Shown: positions 52,855-62,104, counted from the first letter of the stretch. The stretch is 64,000 nucleotides of DNA from Lachnospiraceae bacterium (GCA_014239155.1 JAAZZQ010000037.1:62001-126000), one strand, 5' to 3'. Notes: generated from the letters alone by a model not told the origin. Program-made: numbers and translations.

Positions 52855-53244
52855 TTACTCTGTCGTCTCCTCTATCATTGCCCTAAGATTGTTTGCAACG
52901 GTATCACTGATATTTCTTCCTCCAGTAAGCGCTGACAAAAATCGAATTACAGAGCCATCGTACAATTCGTCAAGCAGGTACCTTGTCCGTACCTTTTCAT
53001 ACTCCGGAATTGTAAGTGCAGCATAATACACTTTTTTCCGTCCGCGCATCTCTGTTCGGATTAGCCCTTTATCAATTAACCGTCTCAAAAAAGTATTGAC
53101 CGTCTGCTTTGCCCATACCTTCTCTGTATTGTTGCTCAAATACGCCATAAATTCAGAGAACATTTTACCTGTTCCCTCTTCCCATAAATAATCCATAATT
53201 AACGCCTCTGAGCGTGACATTCCAGTATCTGTTATCTTTGACAT
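52855..53244 (-). CDS. BlaI/MecI/CopY-family repressor
   Basis: The 129-residue winged-helix protein matches the BlaI family: MSRSEALIMDYLWEEGTG, WAKQTVNTFLRRLIDKGLI, GRKKVYYAALTIPEYE. The C-terminal dimerisation part is complete. BlaI proteins repress until cleaved by the partner M56 peptidase, which follows downstream. An operator-like palindrome covers the promoter (53296-53325). Target genes other than its own operon are not visible here. Confidence 0.9.
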   Translation of the reverse strand: MSKITDTGMSRSEALIMDYLWEEGTGKMFSEFMAYLSNNTEKVWAKQTVNTFLRRLIDKGLIRTEMRGRKKVYYAALTIPEYEKVRTRYLLDELYDGSVIRFLSALTGGRNISDTVANNLRAMIEETTE

Positions 53245-53295
53245 ATTTCCTACTCCTCTCCTATTTACACATTATTTTTGCTTCCTATCTTTTAT

Positions 53296-53325
53296 ATATT
53301 ACTATTATTTCGTCATACTTGTAAA
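53296..53325 (-). promoter_or_regulatory. Promoter and candidate operator of the BlaI-M56 pair
   Basis: TTTACA (53320-53325) and TAATAT (53296-53301) are 18 bases apart on the minus strand. The same stretch has outer TTAC/GTAA symmetry with TACTA/TACTTG half-sites, as in BlaI operators. It is 50 bases upstream of the repressor start. Confidence 0.5.
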
Positions 53326-53341
53326 GCTTTTTTGACAAAAT

Positions 53342-53758
53342 TTAATACTTTTTAACAAAAGATTCTCTCACCTGATCCAACTCCTCAGAAGTCATACCAC
53401 ATGGTTTCATAACCAGAGTCTGTCCATCATTGTTGTAGCGTGGAATTAGATGTACATGAAAATGAAATACAGTTTGCCCCGCGACTTCATTGTTGTTCTG
53501 AATCACATTAAATCCATCACAGCCAAATTGCTCTGTCATTTTCACTGCCATATCCCGAGCAAGTACAAGAGCCTTGGAAGCCGTTCTGTCATCAATCTCA
53601 TACAGGTTTTTAAAATGCTCCTTTGGAAGAATCAGCGCATGTCCCTTTGTGACAGGGCTTAAATCCAGTATCACGCGGAAATCCTCATCTTCATACAATG
53701 TCCTTGACGGTATTGTACCATTTGCTATCTTACAAAATATACAGTTCTCATCCTTCAT
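53342..53758 (-). CDS. HIT-family nucleotide-binding protein
   Basis: The 138-residue protein has the zinc-ribbon-like start CIFCKIANGTIPSRTLYEDE, GHALILPKEHFKNLYE, and the catalytic HIT motif HFHVHLIPR. HIT (Hint-type) proteins hydrolyse nucleoside phosphoramidates or dinucleoside phosphates. The start at 53758 has GGGGG upstream. It follows the flavodoxin-SCP2 gene by 16 bases and is probably co-transcribed. Confidence 0.93.
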   Translation of the reverse strand: MKDENCIFCKIANGTIPSRTLYEDEDFRVILDLSPVTKGHALILPKEHFKNLYEIDDRTASKALVLARDMAVKMTEQFGCDGFNVIQNNNEVAGQTVFHFHVHLIPRYNNDGQTLVMKPCGMTSEELDQVRESFVKKY

Positions 53759-53774
53759 ATAATTACCCCCATTC

Positions 53775-54764
53775 TTATTGAAACACAAACAATAAATCCA
53801 GAGTGCGCAACACCTTAAAGTCACCTTTCATCTTCATATCGCCCGACATAAACGCTTTTTGGAAGGTCATATGCCCTTGTACAATCTCACTGATAATATT
53901 AGAGGACACTTGCATTTCCACATCAAAATGATCTGTCTCCCCATAGAAACATTCCAGCTCTGTATGATTTACCTGAACAATCAACGGCAACTGCACTTCT
54001 GGTATATTAAACCGATACACTGCGCGGAAGCCCGCCTGCGGATAAAAATGTGTCTTAAATTCCTGCAAGAACAGATTACTATCCGGCTCCTTTACACTCA
54101 TCAAATTCTTAAACATGCTGGCAAGCTCTTGTATATCCTCTTTCTGTTTCTGCACATACAAATCGTCACTGGCAAGTTCCGACAACTGTTCTGCCTCCTG
54201 CGGAGTCAAATTTAGGCTTTGTGTAAATGTAATCTTCTGTTTCACTGCCTGGTTGCTGTTTGGGAAAATTGGCATTTTCTGATTGATGGAGCGATACATA
54301 TCTTCTGTGCGCTTGTCAATCACTCTCGCGTAACCTGAATTTTGCTCTAGCTCTGACACATCTGCAACATACCCGCAAATTCCTGTAATGGGTCGACCAC
54401 CAAGAATTTCCCACGCCTCTGTAAGACTTTTTACCGCATCATGTTCCCCGTAAGTCGTTGCCATCACAACCGGGCACATATAAATTCCTGCAATTTTCTC
54501 CTTGTCACCATACAGCCAGCAGGCATCAAGAAACTGCTGCATATAACCGCCCACACCATACCATTCCACTGTTGTTGCCAGAATAATACCATCCGCGTCC
54601 TTTAAAGTCTGCGGGAGCGTAACAATATTATTTTTTAACTCATACAGGTCATAGCGCTCTACACTGACATTCAACTCACGCAATACCTCCTGTATTTTAT
54701 TTAAAACGTATAATGTCGGGTCTCCAATCAGTCCCCTGCCTCCGTAATAAATATTAATTTTCAC
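53775..54764 (-). CDS. Flavodoxin-like / SCP2 sterol-carrier fusion protein
   Basis: The 329-residue protein starts with an NADPH-dependent FMN reductase or flavodoxin-like fold (KINIYYGGRGLIGDPTLYVL, ADGIILATTVEWYGVGGYMQ) to about 170. The C-terminal 110 residues look like an SCP2 lipid-binding domain (VQLPLIVQVNHTELECFYGE, SNIISEIVQGHMTFQKAFMS, GDMKMKGDF). Fusing a redox fold to a lipid carrier suggests a reductase acting on a hydrophobic substrate. No function is known to me. It forms an operon with the HIT gene. Confidence 0.75.
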   Translation of the reverse strand: MKINIYYGGRGLIGDPTLYVLNKIQEVLRELNVSVERYDLYELKNNIVTLPQTLKDADGIILATTVEWYGVGGYMQQFLDACWLYGDKEKIAGIYMCPVVMATTYGEHDAVKSLTEAWEILGGRPITGICGYVADVSELEQNSGYARVIDKRTEDMYRSINQKMPIFPNSNQAVKQKITFTQSLNLTPQEAEQLSELASDDLYVQKQKEDIQELASMFKNLMSVKEPDSNLFLQEFKTHFYPQAGFRAVYRFNIPEVQLPLIVQVNHTELECFYGETDHFDVEMQVSSNIISEIVQGHMTFQKAFMSGDMKMKGDFKVLRTLDLLFVFQ

Positions 54765-54838
54765 CCTTTAAACCTCCTCTTTCATTCTAGGGCGTGTTAT
54801 CAAGCCTTATGCGAATCAAACAGAGAAAAATACATTTT

Positions 54839-54919
54839 ATTGCAGGCGTCCAAATCCGTAATCTGTCAGCAAAGCTGACCCGCATGCCGCAGCAAGAATG
54901 CCGATGGCATTCTTGAAAT
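54839..54919. repeat. 81-bp structured repeat, copy B
   Basis: It aligns over 81 bases with copy A at 45087-45167 (11 differences, no gaps). Its hairpin CAAGAATGCC/GGCATTCTTG is a perfect 10-bp stem with a GAT loop, and GTCAGC/GCTGAC is the second. The repeat touches the rhomboid stop codon. Confidence 0.75.
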
Positions 54920-55611
54920 TATTTTAGTCCCATATTTTTATTCTGAAATGTTTCTATAACGTACATCACTGCCATAATCAGCAGGCCGCAGATTAACCCA
55001 CCTACATGTGCCGCATTGTCAACAAGCGCTGCCCTTGCACCAGAATAAATCATATAGACAATTGCAAAAATCATTCTACCCACAGAAATATTTTCATATG
55101 CGCTTGGTATCTCTCTGCCATTTTGGTCCAAAATATCTGTTTGATTGTTTATCCCAAATGTATTAGAATATGCCCTTCGTCTTCTGTCGCGCGCGACAAC
55201 AAGGATAAACAGTGCCCCGATTAGACCAAAGATTGCTCCACTGGCACCCACTGCATCATAAATATGCCCAGTCAAAATTGCATAAGCAATTGAAAATGCT
55301 CCTGCACCAAAACCAGACAACACATACAAAAGCACAAACCGAACATGCCCAATTGCCTGCTCTACCATCTGTCCCAATCCAACTAGAAAAATCATATTGC
55401 TGACAATATGTTCCGCGTCTGTATGCAGAAACATGGAAGTTACAAACCGATAATATTGTTTTGCTTCAAGAACCCTTTCGGCATTCATACTACCAACATT
55501 ATACACAAGTTCGCCGATTTGTGTACACAAAATATATCCCACAATATTAAGTCCCAAAAACACAATTGTCACACAATAATCTCGCCAGTCCACCGTCTTT
55601 TCCTGCCCCAT
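54919..55611 (-). CDS. Rhomboid intramembrane serine protease
   Basis: The 230-residue protein has six or seven membrane segments and the rhomboid catalytic pair: Ser in the GASGAIFGLIGAL motif and His in AAHVGGLICGLL. The FLHTDAEHIVSNMIFLVGLG loop is also typical. It cuts membrane-spanning substrates within the lipid bilayer; the substrate is unknown. The gene is followed directly by the 81-bp repeat instead of a usual terminator. Confidence 0.92.
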   Translation of the reverse strand: MGQEKTVDWRDYCVTIVFLGLNIVGYILCTQIGELVYNVGSMNAERVLEAKQYYRFVTSMFLHTDAEHIVSNMIFLVGLGQMVEQAIGHVRFVLLYVLSGFGAGAFSIAYAILTGHIYDAVGASGAIFGLIGALFILVVARDRRRRAYSNTFGINNQTDILDQNGREIPSAYENISVGRMIFAIVYMIYSGARAALVDNAAHVGGLICGLLIMAVMYVIETFQNKNMGLK

Positions 55612-55893
55612 CGTCCACACCTTTCCTTATTGTACTACTATCAGTCTAGCACCATACAAGGTCTTCGTCAACCAATAGCAATAAAGGAAAAATGCTCCTT
55701 TTCTTTTCTGTATTGGTATATATACCCTAAAGCCACTCCTTATTCTCACATTCTATCATATCCCCGCTGCTGCGTCTATCTTGTTCTTGACTTTTTATAT
55801 TATATTGCCCTGATAATTAGCACAATGATTATGTATTTGACTCAACGCATTGTTAACAGTTTCATGATGCAGCTGGAAAATTTGTTATTAAAA

Positions 55894-55933
55894 ATCGAGC
55901 AGGCAACTTCCATATAAGCTCTGCCTGCTCGAT
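55894..55933 (-). terminator. Terminator after the subtilase remnant, ATCGAGCAGG family
   Basis: A perfect 12-bp stem (ATCGAGCAGGCA/TGCCTGCTCGAT) with a 16-base loop is followed on the minus strand by TTTTTAATAAC. It is a variant of the hairpin at 21211-21240. The rest of 55612-55938 shows nothing coding-like. Confidence 0.7.
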
Positions 55934-55938
55934 AAAAT

Positions 55939-56281
55939 TTAATAATTCATCATCAAAAATCTATATGCTTTATATGCATTAATAATGCCACCTGATTTTA
56001 CGCTTTTTTCCAGTCCCTTTACCGGAGTAACATTCCCATTATTTGTAATAATTTTTTTCAGCTCGCTTGGTTTTAGGTCTTTTTTTGTCTCCAACAACAA
56101 ACTGCATACTCCTGTAACAAATGGGGCTGCTGCCGATGTTCCATTTGATTTTATAAATCCATCTTTACCATATAAACCAACTATATTTTCTCCCGGCGCA
56201 GCAACATCAACACACTTTCCATAATTTGAAGTTGCATACATTTTACCTTCTCTGTCAATAGCTGCAACCACAATACTATTC
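55939..56281 (-). pseudogene. C-terminal remnant of a subtilisin-like protease (S8)
   Basis: The 114-codon fragment carries the subtilase end: NSIVVAAIDREGKMYATSNY, GKCVDVAAPGENIVGLYG, and SNGTSAAAPFVTGVCSLLLE with the catalytic Ser. The Asp and His parts are missing. There is no proper start: a TGA precedes the frame and the only initiator is a TTG (56286-56284) with no ribosome site. It directly abuts, in another frame, the cut-off regulator at 56276-56770, so this is the right side of a deletion that joined two genes. Confidence 0.8.
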
Positions 56282-56770
56282 TTCAATATTCATAAACTTT
56301 TTTGACAATTTTAGTGGCCCTTCTAGCGCCTCCTTGGCTGTTATATCCCCAAGACGTTTAATTGCTTTTTTCAGATGCTCTACAGCAAGTGAACAATCTG
56401 CGTCAATTTGATAAGCCAGGCTTGCACTCATGCGTTGTCGAAACATTTCATCAACATTGGTACGCGATGGATATTTTAGTAATAACCACTCCGCCAACTG
56501 CCTCTTTTTACAATAAACAGCCTCTGCAATCAAATCACGTTGCTGAACCATATTGTAAAGCTCACTACTTAATATCATCTCAAATTTATCTGGTGATTGT
56601 CCAAGGCGCTGCAAAAAAATATCTAACATTAACACATCTGCTGTATAGCGATCTTCTTCTAATTCTTGAAGCACATGTTCTGAACATATCCCATAAGACA
56701 ACTTTTTTCTTGTGATATTTTTGGTCATCCTTATCTCTTTTATTAAATTTCCTACTGTTATATATCCCAT
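56276..56770 (-). CDS. Truncated helix-turn-helix/TPR-like regulator
   Basis: The 164-residue protein begins with an XRE-like helix-turn-helix (MGYITVGNLIKEIRMTKNIT, RKKLSYGICSEHVLQELEED) and continues as a helical region, as in Rgg/PlcR-like regulators with TPR repeats. It ends abruptly (KLSKKFMNIEE) at the junction with the subtilase remnant; family members are usually two to three times as long. The fragment could still bind DNA, but its sensor part is lost. The start at 56770 has GGGAGAGAAAAG upstream. Confidence 0.6.
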   Translation of the reverse strand: MGYITVGNLIKEIRMTKNITRKKLSYGICSEHVLQELEEDRYTADVLMLDIFLQRLGQSPDKFEMILSSELYNMVQQRDLIAEAVYCKKRQLAEWLLLKYPSRTNVDEMFRQRMSASLAYQIDADCSLAVEHLKKAIKRLGDITAKEALEGPLKLSKKFMNIEE

Positions 56771-57106
56771 CTTTTCTCTCCCGTATATTGTACTACTCAC
56801 ATTATTACAATTTTAATTTTATTATAATCACCTATTTTCTGTAAACTGATATAAATCCATTCTGACGCTATACTACTATTCATACACATGAATTTTTTAG
56901 CAAAACTTTAGGTGTTGTTAGCACAAACAGCAACCATTCCTCACACATGATTTTCATTTTTGCAAAGGCTCAAAAAGTAACCTATGTTAACAATACGCGC
57001 AAAATTGCAAGTTTCTACGGGTGGATTTTTTATCAGTCAGATGGTATACTCTTAGTATAACTCTACAGACAATTTTGATATTTAAAAATGCACAAGGAGG
57101 AGCAAG
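56771..57106. promoter_or_regulatory. Divergent intergenic region with candidate XRE promoter and operator
   Basis: TATACT (57045-57050) is a likely -10 for the XRE gene, and TATACT CTT AGTATA (57045-57059) is a palindrome over it, suiting autorepression by the XRE protein. An A/T-rich TATAAT on the other strand near 56822 may serve the regulator at 56770. Nothing else stands out. Confidence 0.45.
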
Positions 57107-57553
57107 ATGAAATTAGGAAATAGTTTTTTTCATGCACGAAAAAAAAGCGGACTGACGCAAGAAGAAGTTGCCCAAAAGCTGGGTGTTAGTAGACAGACTA
57201 TCTCTAAATGGGAGACGGACGAGACACTCCCAGATATTCGCCAGTCCAAAAAAATGGCAGTCTTGTACAACATATCCTTAGATGAGCTTATTAAATTTGA
57301 TGTAGATGTGAAGGAAATCGAACAGGTGATAGAACGGACCAATGAAGAGACAGAATCGAAAATTGACTGGACTGCCGTATGGGGGAAAAAATATCCTATT
57401 CTACTTCAGTATCAAAATGAGGTGAATGTCCCTAATTATGAAATCCGACTGACCGAGATGCTAGACGAATTAAAAAAAGAATATGGATACAATGAGCTAG
57501 ATGCTATGCTGGTATTAAAGGATATTCTAGCCAAAGTGTGGAAATGCCCATGA
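57107..57553 (+). CDS. XRE-family transcriptional regulator
   Basis: The 148-residue protein has a complete N-terminal XRE helix-turn-helix (NSFFHARKKSGLTQEEVAQK, LGVSRQTISKWETDETLPD) and a C-terminal part of about 80 residues, mostly helical, without a known domain. A strong AGGAGG precedes the ATG. Its stop overlaps the transporter start by 4 bases (ATGA), so it is probably the dedicated regulator of that transporter. Confidence 0.88.
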   Translation: MKLGNSFFHARKKSGLTQEEVAQKLGVSRQTISKWETDETLPDIRQSKKMAVLYNISLDELIKFDVDVKEIEQVIERTNEETESKIDWTAVWGKKYPILLQYQNEVNVPNYEIRLTEMLDELKKEYGYNELDAMLVLKDILAKVWKCP

Positions 57554-58620
57554 CACTTGTGTATTCCCTGCTACATCTTCTAGTAGATGGCATCTGCGCA
57601 TTCGCCATGTTTGGCAGATTTCTGCCTCATGGAAATCAGACAATAGACTTTCTTTTATATAATTTTTGTGCCTTTGCATTGCAAATGCCATTTGGTATCG
57701 TACTAGACCTTATTGAAAAGCAAAAAAAATACTGCTACTCCGCAAAAGCCTCTCATTTTATAACAGTTAGTGGAGTTCTGTTCACACTCCTTGGCACGTT
57801 TACACACCCAATTGTGCTGGGAATTGGCAATGCATTATTCCATATCGGCGGAGGTGTTGGAACAATCCACGAAGATTATGCAAAGCATTGGCAAGGCAAA
57901 GGGCTTGGTATCTTTGTCGCTCCTGGGGCACTTGGTTTATATCTTGGAACGCTGGCTGCCAAAAATGAAATTGCACAATATTGGCTTTGGACTGCTAGTA
58001 TTGTGATGTTATTATGCTGTGTAATCACACTGATAAAAACAAAAAATACCACCTCTATTTGGCAATTTGCTTGCAATCAGCCAACTGCTTATAACACGAC
58101 CTGTAATGTTCCCCAGAAAAACAACCTTCTCAGAAAAACTTCTGTACTTTGTCTGGCACTCTGCTGCCTGCTGGTTGTTATTATGCGTTCTTATATTGGC
58201 ATGACAGTTATCTTTTCATGGAAAACTTCTATATTCAGCGGACTTATCGCTGTGTTGGCGGTTGTATTTGGTAAAATGGCTGGCGGTTTTTTAGCAGCAC
58301 GCTATGGAATTTTACAGACTTCTACGGTATCATTATTTTTTGCGGTAATAACATACTTTCACTCCGCCAGTATGCCATTTGGTATTGCAGCACTGTTTCT
58401 ATTTAATATAACAATGCCAATTACTTTGTATTTAATGGTTCATCACTTTCCGCAAATGCCGGGATTTTCCTTTGGTTTTTTAACCTTTGGACTTTTTCTT
58501 GGATTCCTTCCTGCCTATTTTGAACTCCCTAATATAGCAGGCGGGCATCTCATAGGTTGTGTGGGAAGTGCACTCTCCCTGCTGCTTTTGTACATAGGTA
58601 TACACTCTTTGTCTCAGTGA
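57550..58620 (+). CDS. MFS-like transporter
   Basis: The 356-residue protein is nearly all membrane, with about 11-12 hydrophobic segments in two halves around a short cytoplasmic loop (about 180-195). It contains GGGVGTIHEDYAKHW and KMAGGFLAARYG loops. The fold looks like the major facilitator superfamily, but it is short and the usual signature between helices 2 and 3 is not clear. The substrate is unknown. The ATG at 57550 overlaps the XRE stop as ATGA; an upstream GTG or ATG (57538, 57544) would overlap more. Confidence 0.7.
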   Translation: MTLVYSLLHLLVDGICAFAMFGRFLPHGNQTIDFLLYNFCAFALQMPFGIVLDLIEKQKKYCYSAKASHFITVSGVLFTLLGTFTHPIVLGIGNALFHIGGGVGTIHEDYAKHWQGKGLGIFVAPGALGLYLGTLAAKNEIAQYWLWTASIVMLLCCVITLIKTKNTTSIWQFACNQPTAYNTTCNVPQKNNLLRKTSVLCLALCCLLVVIMRSYIGMTVIFSWKTSIFSGLIAVLAVVFGKMAGGFLAARYGILQTSTVSLFFAVITYFHSASMPFGIAALFLFNITMPITLYLMVHHFPQMPGFSFGFLTFGLFLGFLPAYFELPNIAGGHLIGCVGSALSLLLLYIGIHSLSQ

Positions 58621-58632
58621 AGGCTACCTTAA

Positions 58633-58654
58633 CCCACCATCTAAAGCCAGTGGG
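58633..58654 (-). mobile_element. Possible decayed IS605-type right-end hairpin
   Basis: On the minus strand the bases read CCCACTGGCTTTAGATGGTGGG, a 5-bp stem with a loop of the CTGGCTTTAG kind seen in IS605/IS1341 right ends. The usual GTAGTTCA end is not present (TTAAGGTAGCC follows). It lies 12 bases after the transporter stop. The call rests on a short match and may be chance. Confidence 0.25.
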
Positions 58655-58744
58655 ATCGCGGTCGCTCTATTTTCAACTTGATAGATTCTTGAAATCTTTT
58701 ATGCCTAATATCTCGAGAGGATATCTAATAACTGGAGGTGTTTT

Positions 58745-59098
58745 TTGACATTTTGGCTTCTTAAAATGTTTGTCGTTGCCCTTATACTTACTTTTATCAT
58801 AGAACTGACAGTGGCATTTTTCCTTGGAATCCGTTGCCATAAAGTTTTTCTGTTGATATTGCTAGTCAATATCTTTACAAATCCGCCCGCTGTACTACTA
58901 TACTGGTTGGGCAGCCTTTATTTTCCAAAGATTACAGACCTTGGGCTGCAACTTGGCATAGAATTTGCTGTCATTATCATAGAAGCACTAATTTATCACT
59001 GTTTTTCCACAAAAAAGAAGTGGAATCTCACACACCCAATACTGTTATCTATAGAATTAAATATATGTTCGTGGTCTATTGGATTGTTTCTTCTTTAG
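58745..59098 (+). CDS. Small membrane protein, unknown
   Basis: The 117-residue protein has three or four membrane segments (about 5-27, 34-56, 66-84, 98-115) and no known domain. The start is TTG at 58745, well placed behind GGAGGTG; no ATG in that position exists. It lies 51 bases upstream of a membrane-anchored extracellular protein and 124 bases after the transporter, so the three may share a transcript. Confidence 0.65.
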   Translation: MTFWLLKMFVVALILTFIIELTVAFFLGIRCHKVFLLILLVNIFTNPPAVLLYWLGSLYFPKITDLGLQLGIEFAVIIIEALIYHCFSTKKKWNLTHPILLSIELNICSWSIGLFLL

Positions 59099-59149
59099 TT
59101 TTTGAAGTCTTTTTAGAAATAGCGATTCGCTAACACTGGAGGTATCAAA

Positions 59150-59947
59150 ATGAAAAAATACTTATTTGTACTTTATACACTGCTCTGCTGTGCACTGTTC
59201 GTTCTTCCTGTCCACGCAGACATTATTTGGGAACCTGACGATTATTTCTACAACCAGCACGCCTTAGATTGCACTTATATCAATCGCATGTTCACTGCAA
59301 ATGGACCAGACGGTGTTGTCATTGTCTACAAAAACCCGGAATCACCACAGATTGTAACCCAATTGGACAATGGATTTAAAACCTATATCTCTTATATCTA
59401 CACCGATTCAGATGGTATCCTTTGGGGAATTTATGAGGGCCCTGACAAAACAGGATGGCTACCAATGGATTATATGGAAGTGGTCTACGATAGTATTTCA
59501 TTCGTAGAAGATTACTCCGCAGAACTGATTCATGAAAGTGGTGAACTCGACAATGCATATCAAAATAAGGATATTTATTTATGGAATTATCCTGGTTCCG
59601 AGTCGTTTTATATCATCCAAACAAATGACTCTATGCCATCTTATGACAGAGTATATGTTGATGAGGAAAGTAGGCGTTGGGGAAATGTTAACTACTATTT
59701 TGGATATAAAGATGTCTGGATTTGCATTGACCAACCAACATCTGATTTCACTGCACTCTACCCCACTGGTGCCCCATCAAGGAATACTTCGCAGACAGAC
59801 AATACGCAGACAGCAACAAACTCCTCCACCGCAAAACGCATTGTGCCAAAACAAAATACTGCGGTGGTCACGCTAACAATCATACTTGTACTTGCCGTCG
59901 TGCTTGCCACCGCAGGACTATTAATAAAGTTTAAGCGAAAAGAATAA
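59150..59947 (+). CDS. Membrane-anchored extracellular protein, unknown
   Basis: The 265-residue protein has a signal peptide (1-24, ending PVHAD), an extracellular domain (about 25-205), a Thr/Ser/Asn-rich linker and a C-terminal membrane anchor (about 235-258) with a basic end (KFKRKE). The outside part includes two SH3-like strands (YTDSDGILWGIYEGPDKTGW, YVDEESRRWGNVNYYFGYKD) ending with WICIDQPT, so it may bind wall or peptide. It follows the TTG-start membrane protein and probably works with it. No family is recognised with certainty. Confidence 0.65.
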   Translation: MKKYLFVLYTLLCCALFVLPVHADIIWEPDDYFYNQHALDCTYINRMFTANGPDGVVIVYKNPESPQIVTQLDNGFKTYISYIYTDSDGILWGIYEGPDKTGWLPMDYMEVVYDSISFVEDYSAELIHESGELDNAYQNKDIYLWNYPGSESFYIIQTNDSMPSYDRVYVDEESRRWGNVNYYFGYKDVWICIDQPTSDFTALYPTGAPSRNTSQTDNTQTATNSSTAKRIVPKQNTAVVTLTIILVLAVVLATAGLLIKFKRKE

Positions 59948-59955
59948 ATCCCATC

Positions 59956-62076
59956 TTATTTTAAATGGAAACGATTCACCAGTTCATGTAGACGTTTGGA
60001 CTGATCTGACAGCTCTGCACTTGTCGCCGCGCTATTCTGAGCAAAGGAAGAGTTTGACTGGACTACACTGCTAATCAAATCAACATTTGTTGTGATTTGT
60101 TCCAGCACACTCTTCTGATTTAGCGAGGCACTGCTAATTTTTTCCATAGAACATAAAATTTCTTCAGAGCCCTTTACAACAGTCAGCAAAGACTTTGCTG
60201 TGTTATCTGCGATATTAATACCATTCTCAACGGCTTCTTGGGAAGTGGCAATTAGCGATGCTGTCTGATTAACTGCCTGTGCACTCTTTGCAGCCAATTC
60301 ACGAATTTCATTCGCCACCACAGCAAATCCTTTTCCCGCCATTCCTGCCCTAGATGCCTCAATAGACGCATTTAAAGAAAGCAAATTCGTCTGCGATGCG
60401 ATATCTTCAATCGTCTTAACAATTTTCTCAATCTCTCCCGAGGACTGGCGAATCTTTGACATAGCATGAATCAATTGCTTCATTTCCTTATTGCTCTCGT
60501 CAATATGCCGATTAACCTCAGAAACAAAATTATTTGCTGTCTGCGCATCCATTGCATTTGCTGATACATCCTGTGACAAACTTTCAATTGAGGCTGCCAA
60601 TTGATCAATCGCCGATGCCTGTTCTGTAGCACCATCTGAGAGAATCTGTGCACCGGATGACACATTTTCTGAACTTGCAGACACTTCATCAGCCGAGAGA
60701 ACAATCTCATGAAGCGTTTCATTAAGAGACTGAGAAATTTTTTCAATTGATGCCTGAATGGGAATAAAATCACCTATGTAGTCCTGCGTTATATTAATAT
60801 CCATATTATTATCCGCCATCTGGGAAAGCTGATCAGAAATATCATTGACATAATTGTTAATAATCGTGCTAATATGATTAAACGCCTGCGACAGCCGCCC
60901 CAACTCATCCTCTGACTGAATATCAATATGAATATTCAAGTCTCCTGCCTCCAGCTTTGCGGCTCCTTCTGTAATTACCTGAATCGGATCTAGTGCCCTC
61001 CTAATAATGCGATTCATTGACCTCAGTAGTAGAAATCCAAACACCAACACTAAGAAAGTTAACTTTCCAGCACCTTCGATAATTGGTCCATAAAATTCCA
61101 TGCCATTAACTGTCATGTGTAGCGTCCAATATGTTTTATCATTGACGGTCAATGGTATTGTCACACAGACACCACCTCTGCCAGTGGCGTAATTTTTTCT
61201 TCCTTTAATTAAAGCACGACTACTTCTAAGCTCTCCCTCTGGTATTTCATGAAGCTTCTGAGCATCTACCTCCATAGTATTATATCCTACCTCAGCAGCA
61301 GTTTTTCCCACTGTGGTATCATCAGCGGAGTCTACCAGAATTGTCCCATCTGCTGCAAGCGCCACTAAATGAGCCGACTTGTAATCTGTGCTGATTAACA
61401 ACTGTTCCTGCATCTTATCAAGTGCCACATCAACGCCAGACACGCCAAGAAAATCCCCCTGTGCATCCCAAAGTGGCGCAATAATGCTAATCATCATTAT
61501 ATTCTTTCCCATCAACTCATACACATAAGGGTCCATAATGTATGGCTCTTTGCTCTGCTTAATCTGTTTCCAGTAATCCTTATCATAATTGTCAAAAGCA
61601 TCTTCATGCTTCTCAAAAACATATCCTGTCTTTTGCTCATTCGGATATACCACCGACTCAAAAGCCATATCCTTTTTGTGCACACTATAGGGTACACCGT
61701 CAGCATCTGCAATAGCATTCTGCTCAAAATAAGCAAATGCTGTCGGGAATCCATCTCCTCCCTCCAAAAGCCCTACCAAAGCTGTATCAATCGCACCTCT
61801 TTGTTCCTTTGGATCCAATGTAGAAATATTCCTGAGCGCACCTGCAAACCCGATTACCTTTCCATACGCTTCCTCAATATCATTCACCAGCAAAAAAGCA
61901 TTTTCATAAGCGACCGCGGACAGCTTTTCTTTGTTTACCCGCATCAGAGATTTTGCAGAGAGCATAGCAGACATCAAAACAGTAAGCAAAAAAATAACGG
62001 CCGTAATCGCTGCCATTTTCGTGATAATTTTTTGGCTGAGATTATTGTTCTCCTTAAAATTCCATTCCATAGACAT
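59956..62076 (-). CDS. Methyl-accepting chemotaxis protein
   Basis: The 706-residue receptor has a membrane segment (about 19-42), an extracellular Cache-type domain (about 45-335; [58 protein letters not shown]), a second membrane segment (about 340-360), a HAMP domain, and a long coiled-coil signalling domain with the hairpin tip ([32 protein letters not shown]). It binds a small molecule and signals to CheA. A good sigma-A promoter (62174-62202) and a structured leader (62105-62155) precede it. No che genes are adjacent. Confidence 0.93.
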   Translation of the reverse strand: MSMEWNFKENNNLSQKIITKMAAITAVIFLLTVLMSAMLSAKSLMRVNKEKLSAVAYENAFLLVNDIEEAYGKVIGFAGALRNISTLDPKEQRGAIDTALVGLLEGGDGFPTAFAYFEQNAIADADGVPYSVHKKDMAFESVVYPNEQKTGYVFEKHEDAFDNYDKDYWKQIKQSKEPYIMDPYVYELMGKNIMMISIIAPLWDAQGDFLGVSGVDVALDKMQEQLLISTDYKSAHLVALAADGTILVDSADDTTVGKTAAEVGYNTMEVDAQKLHEIPEGELRSSRALIKGRKNYATGRGGVCVTIPLTVNDKTYWTLHMTVNGMEFYGPIIEGAGKLTFLVLVFGFLLLRSMNRIIRRALDPIQVITEGAAKLEAGDLNIHIDIQSEDELGRLSQAFNHISTIINNYVNDISDQLSQMADNNMDINITQDYIGDFIPIQASIEKISQSLNETLHEIVLSADEVSASSENVSSGAQILSDGATEQASAIDQLAASIESLSQDVSANAMDAQTANNFVSEVNRHIDESNKEMKQLIHAMSKIRQSSGEIEKIVKTIEDIASQTNLLSLNASIEASRAGMAGKGFAVVANEIRELAAKSAQAVNQTASLIATSQEAVENGINIADNTAKSLLTVVKGSEEILCSMEKISSASLNQKSVLEQITTNVDLISSVVQSNSSFAQNSAATSAELSDQSKRLHELVNRFHLK

Positions 62077-62104
62077 AAACTCTTCCCCCGTGAAATCGTT
62101 TTTT

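Noticed and set aside
55408-55917. Plus-strand open frame of 169 codons
   Set aside because: It overlaps the rhomboid gene for most of its length, starts inside it and ends in the terminator hairpin; its text is not protein-like.
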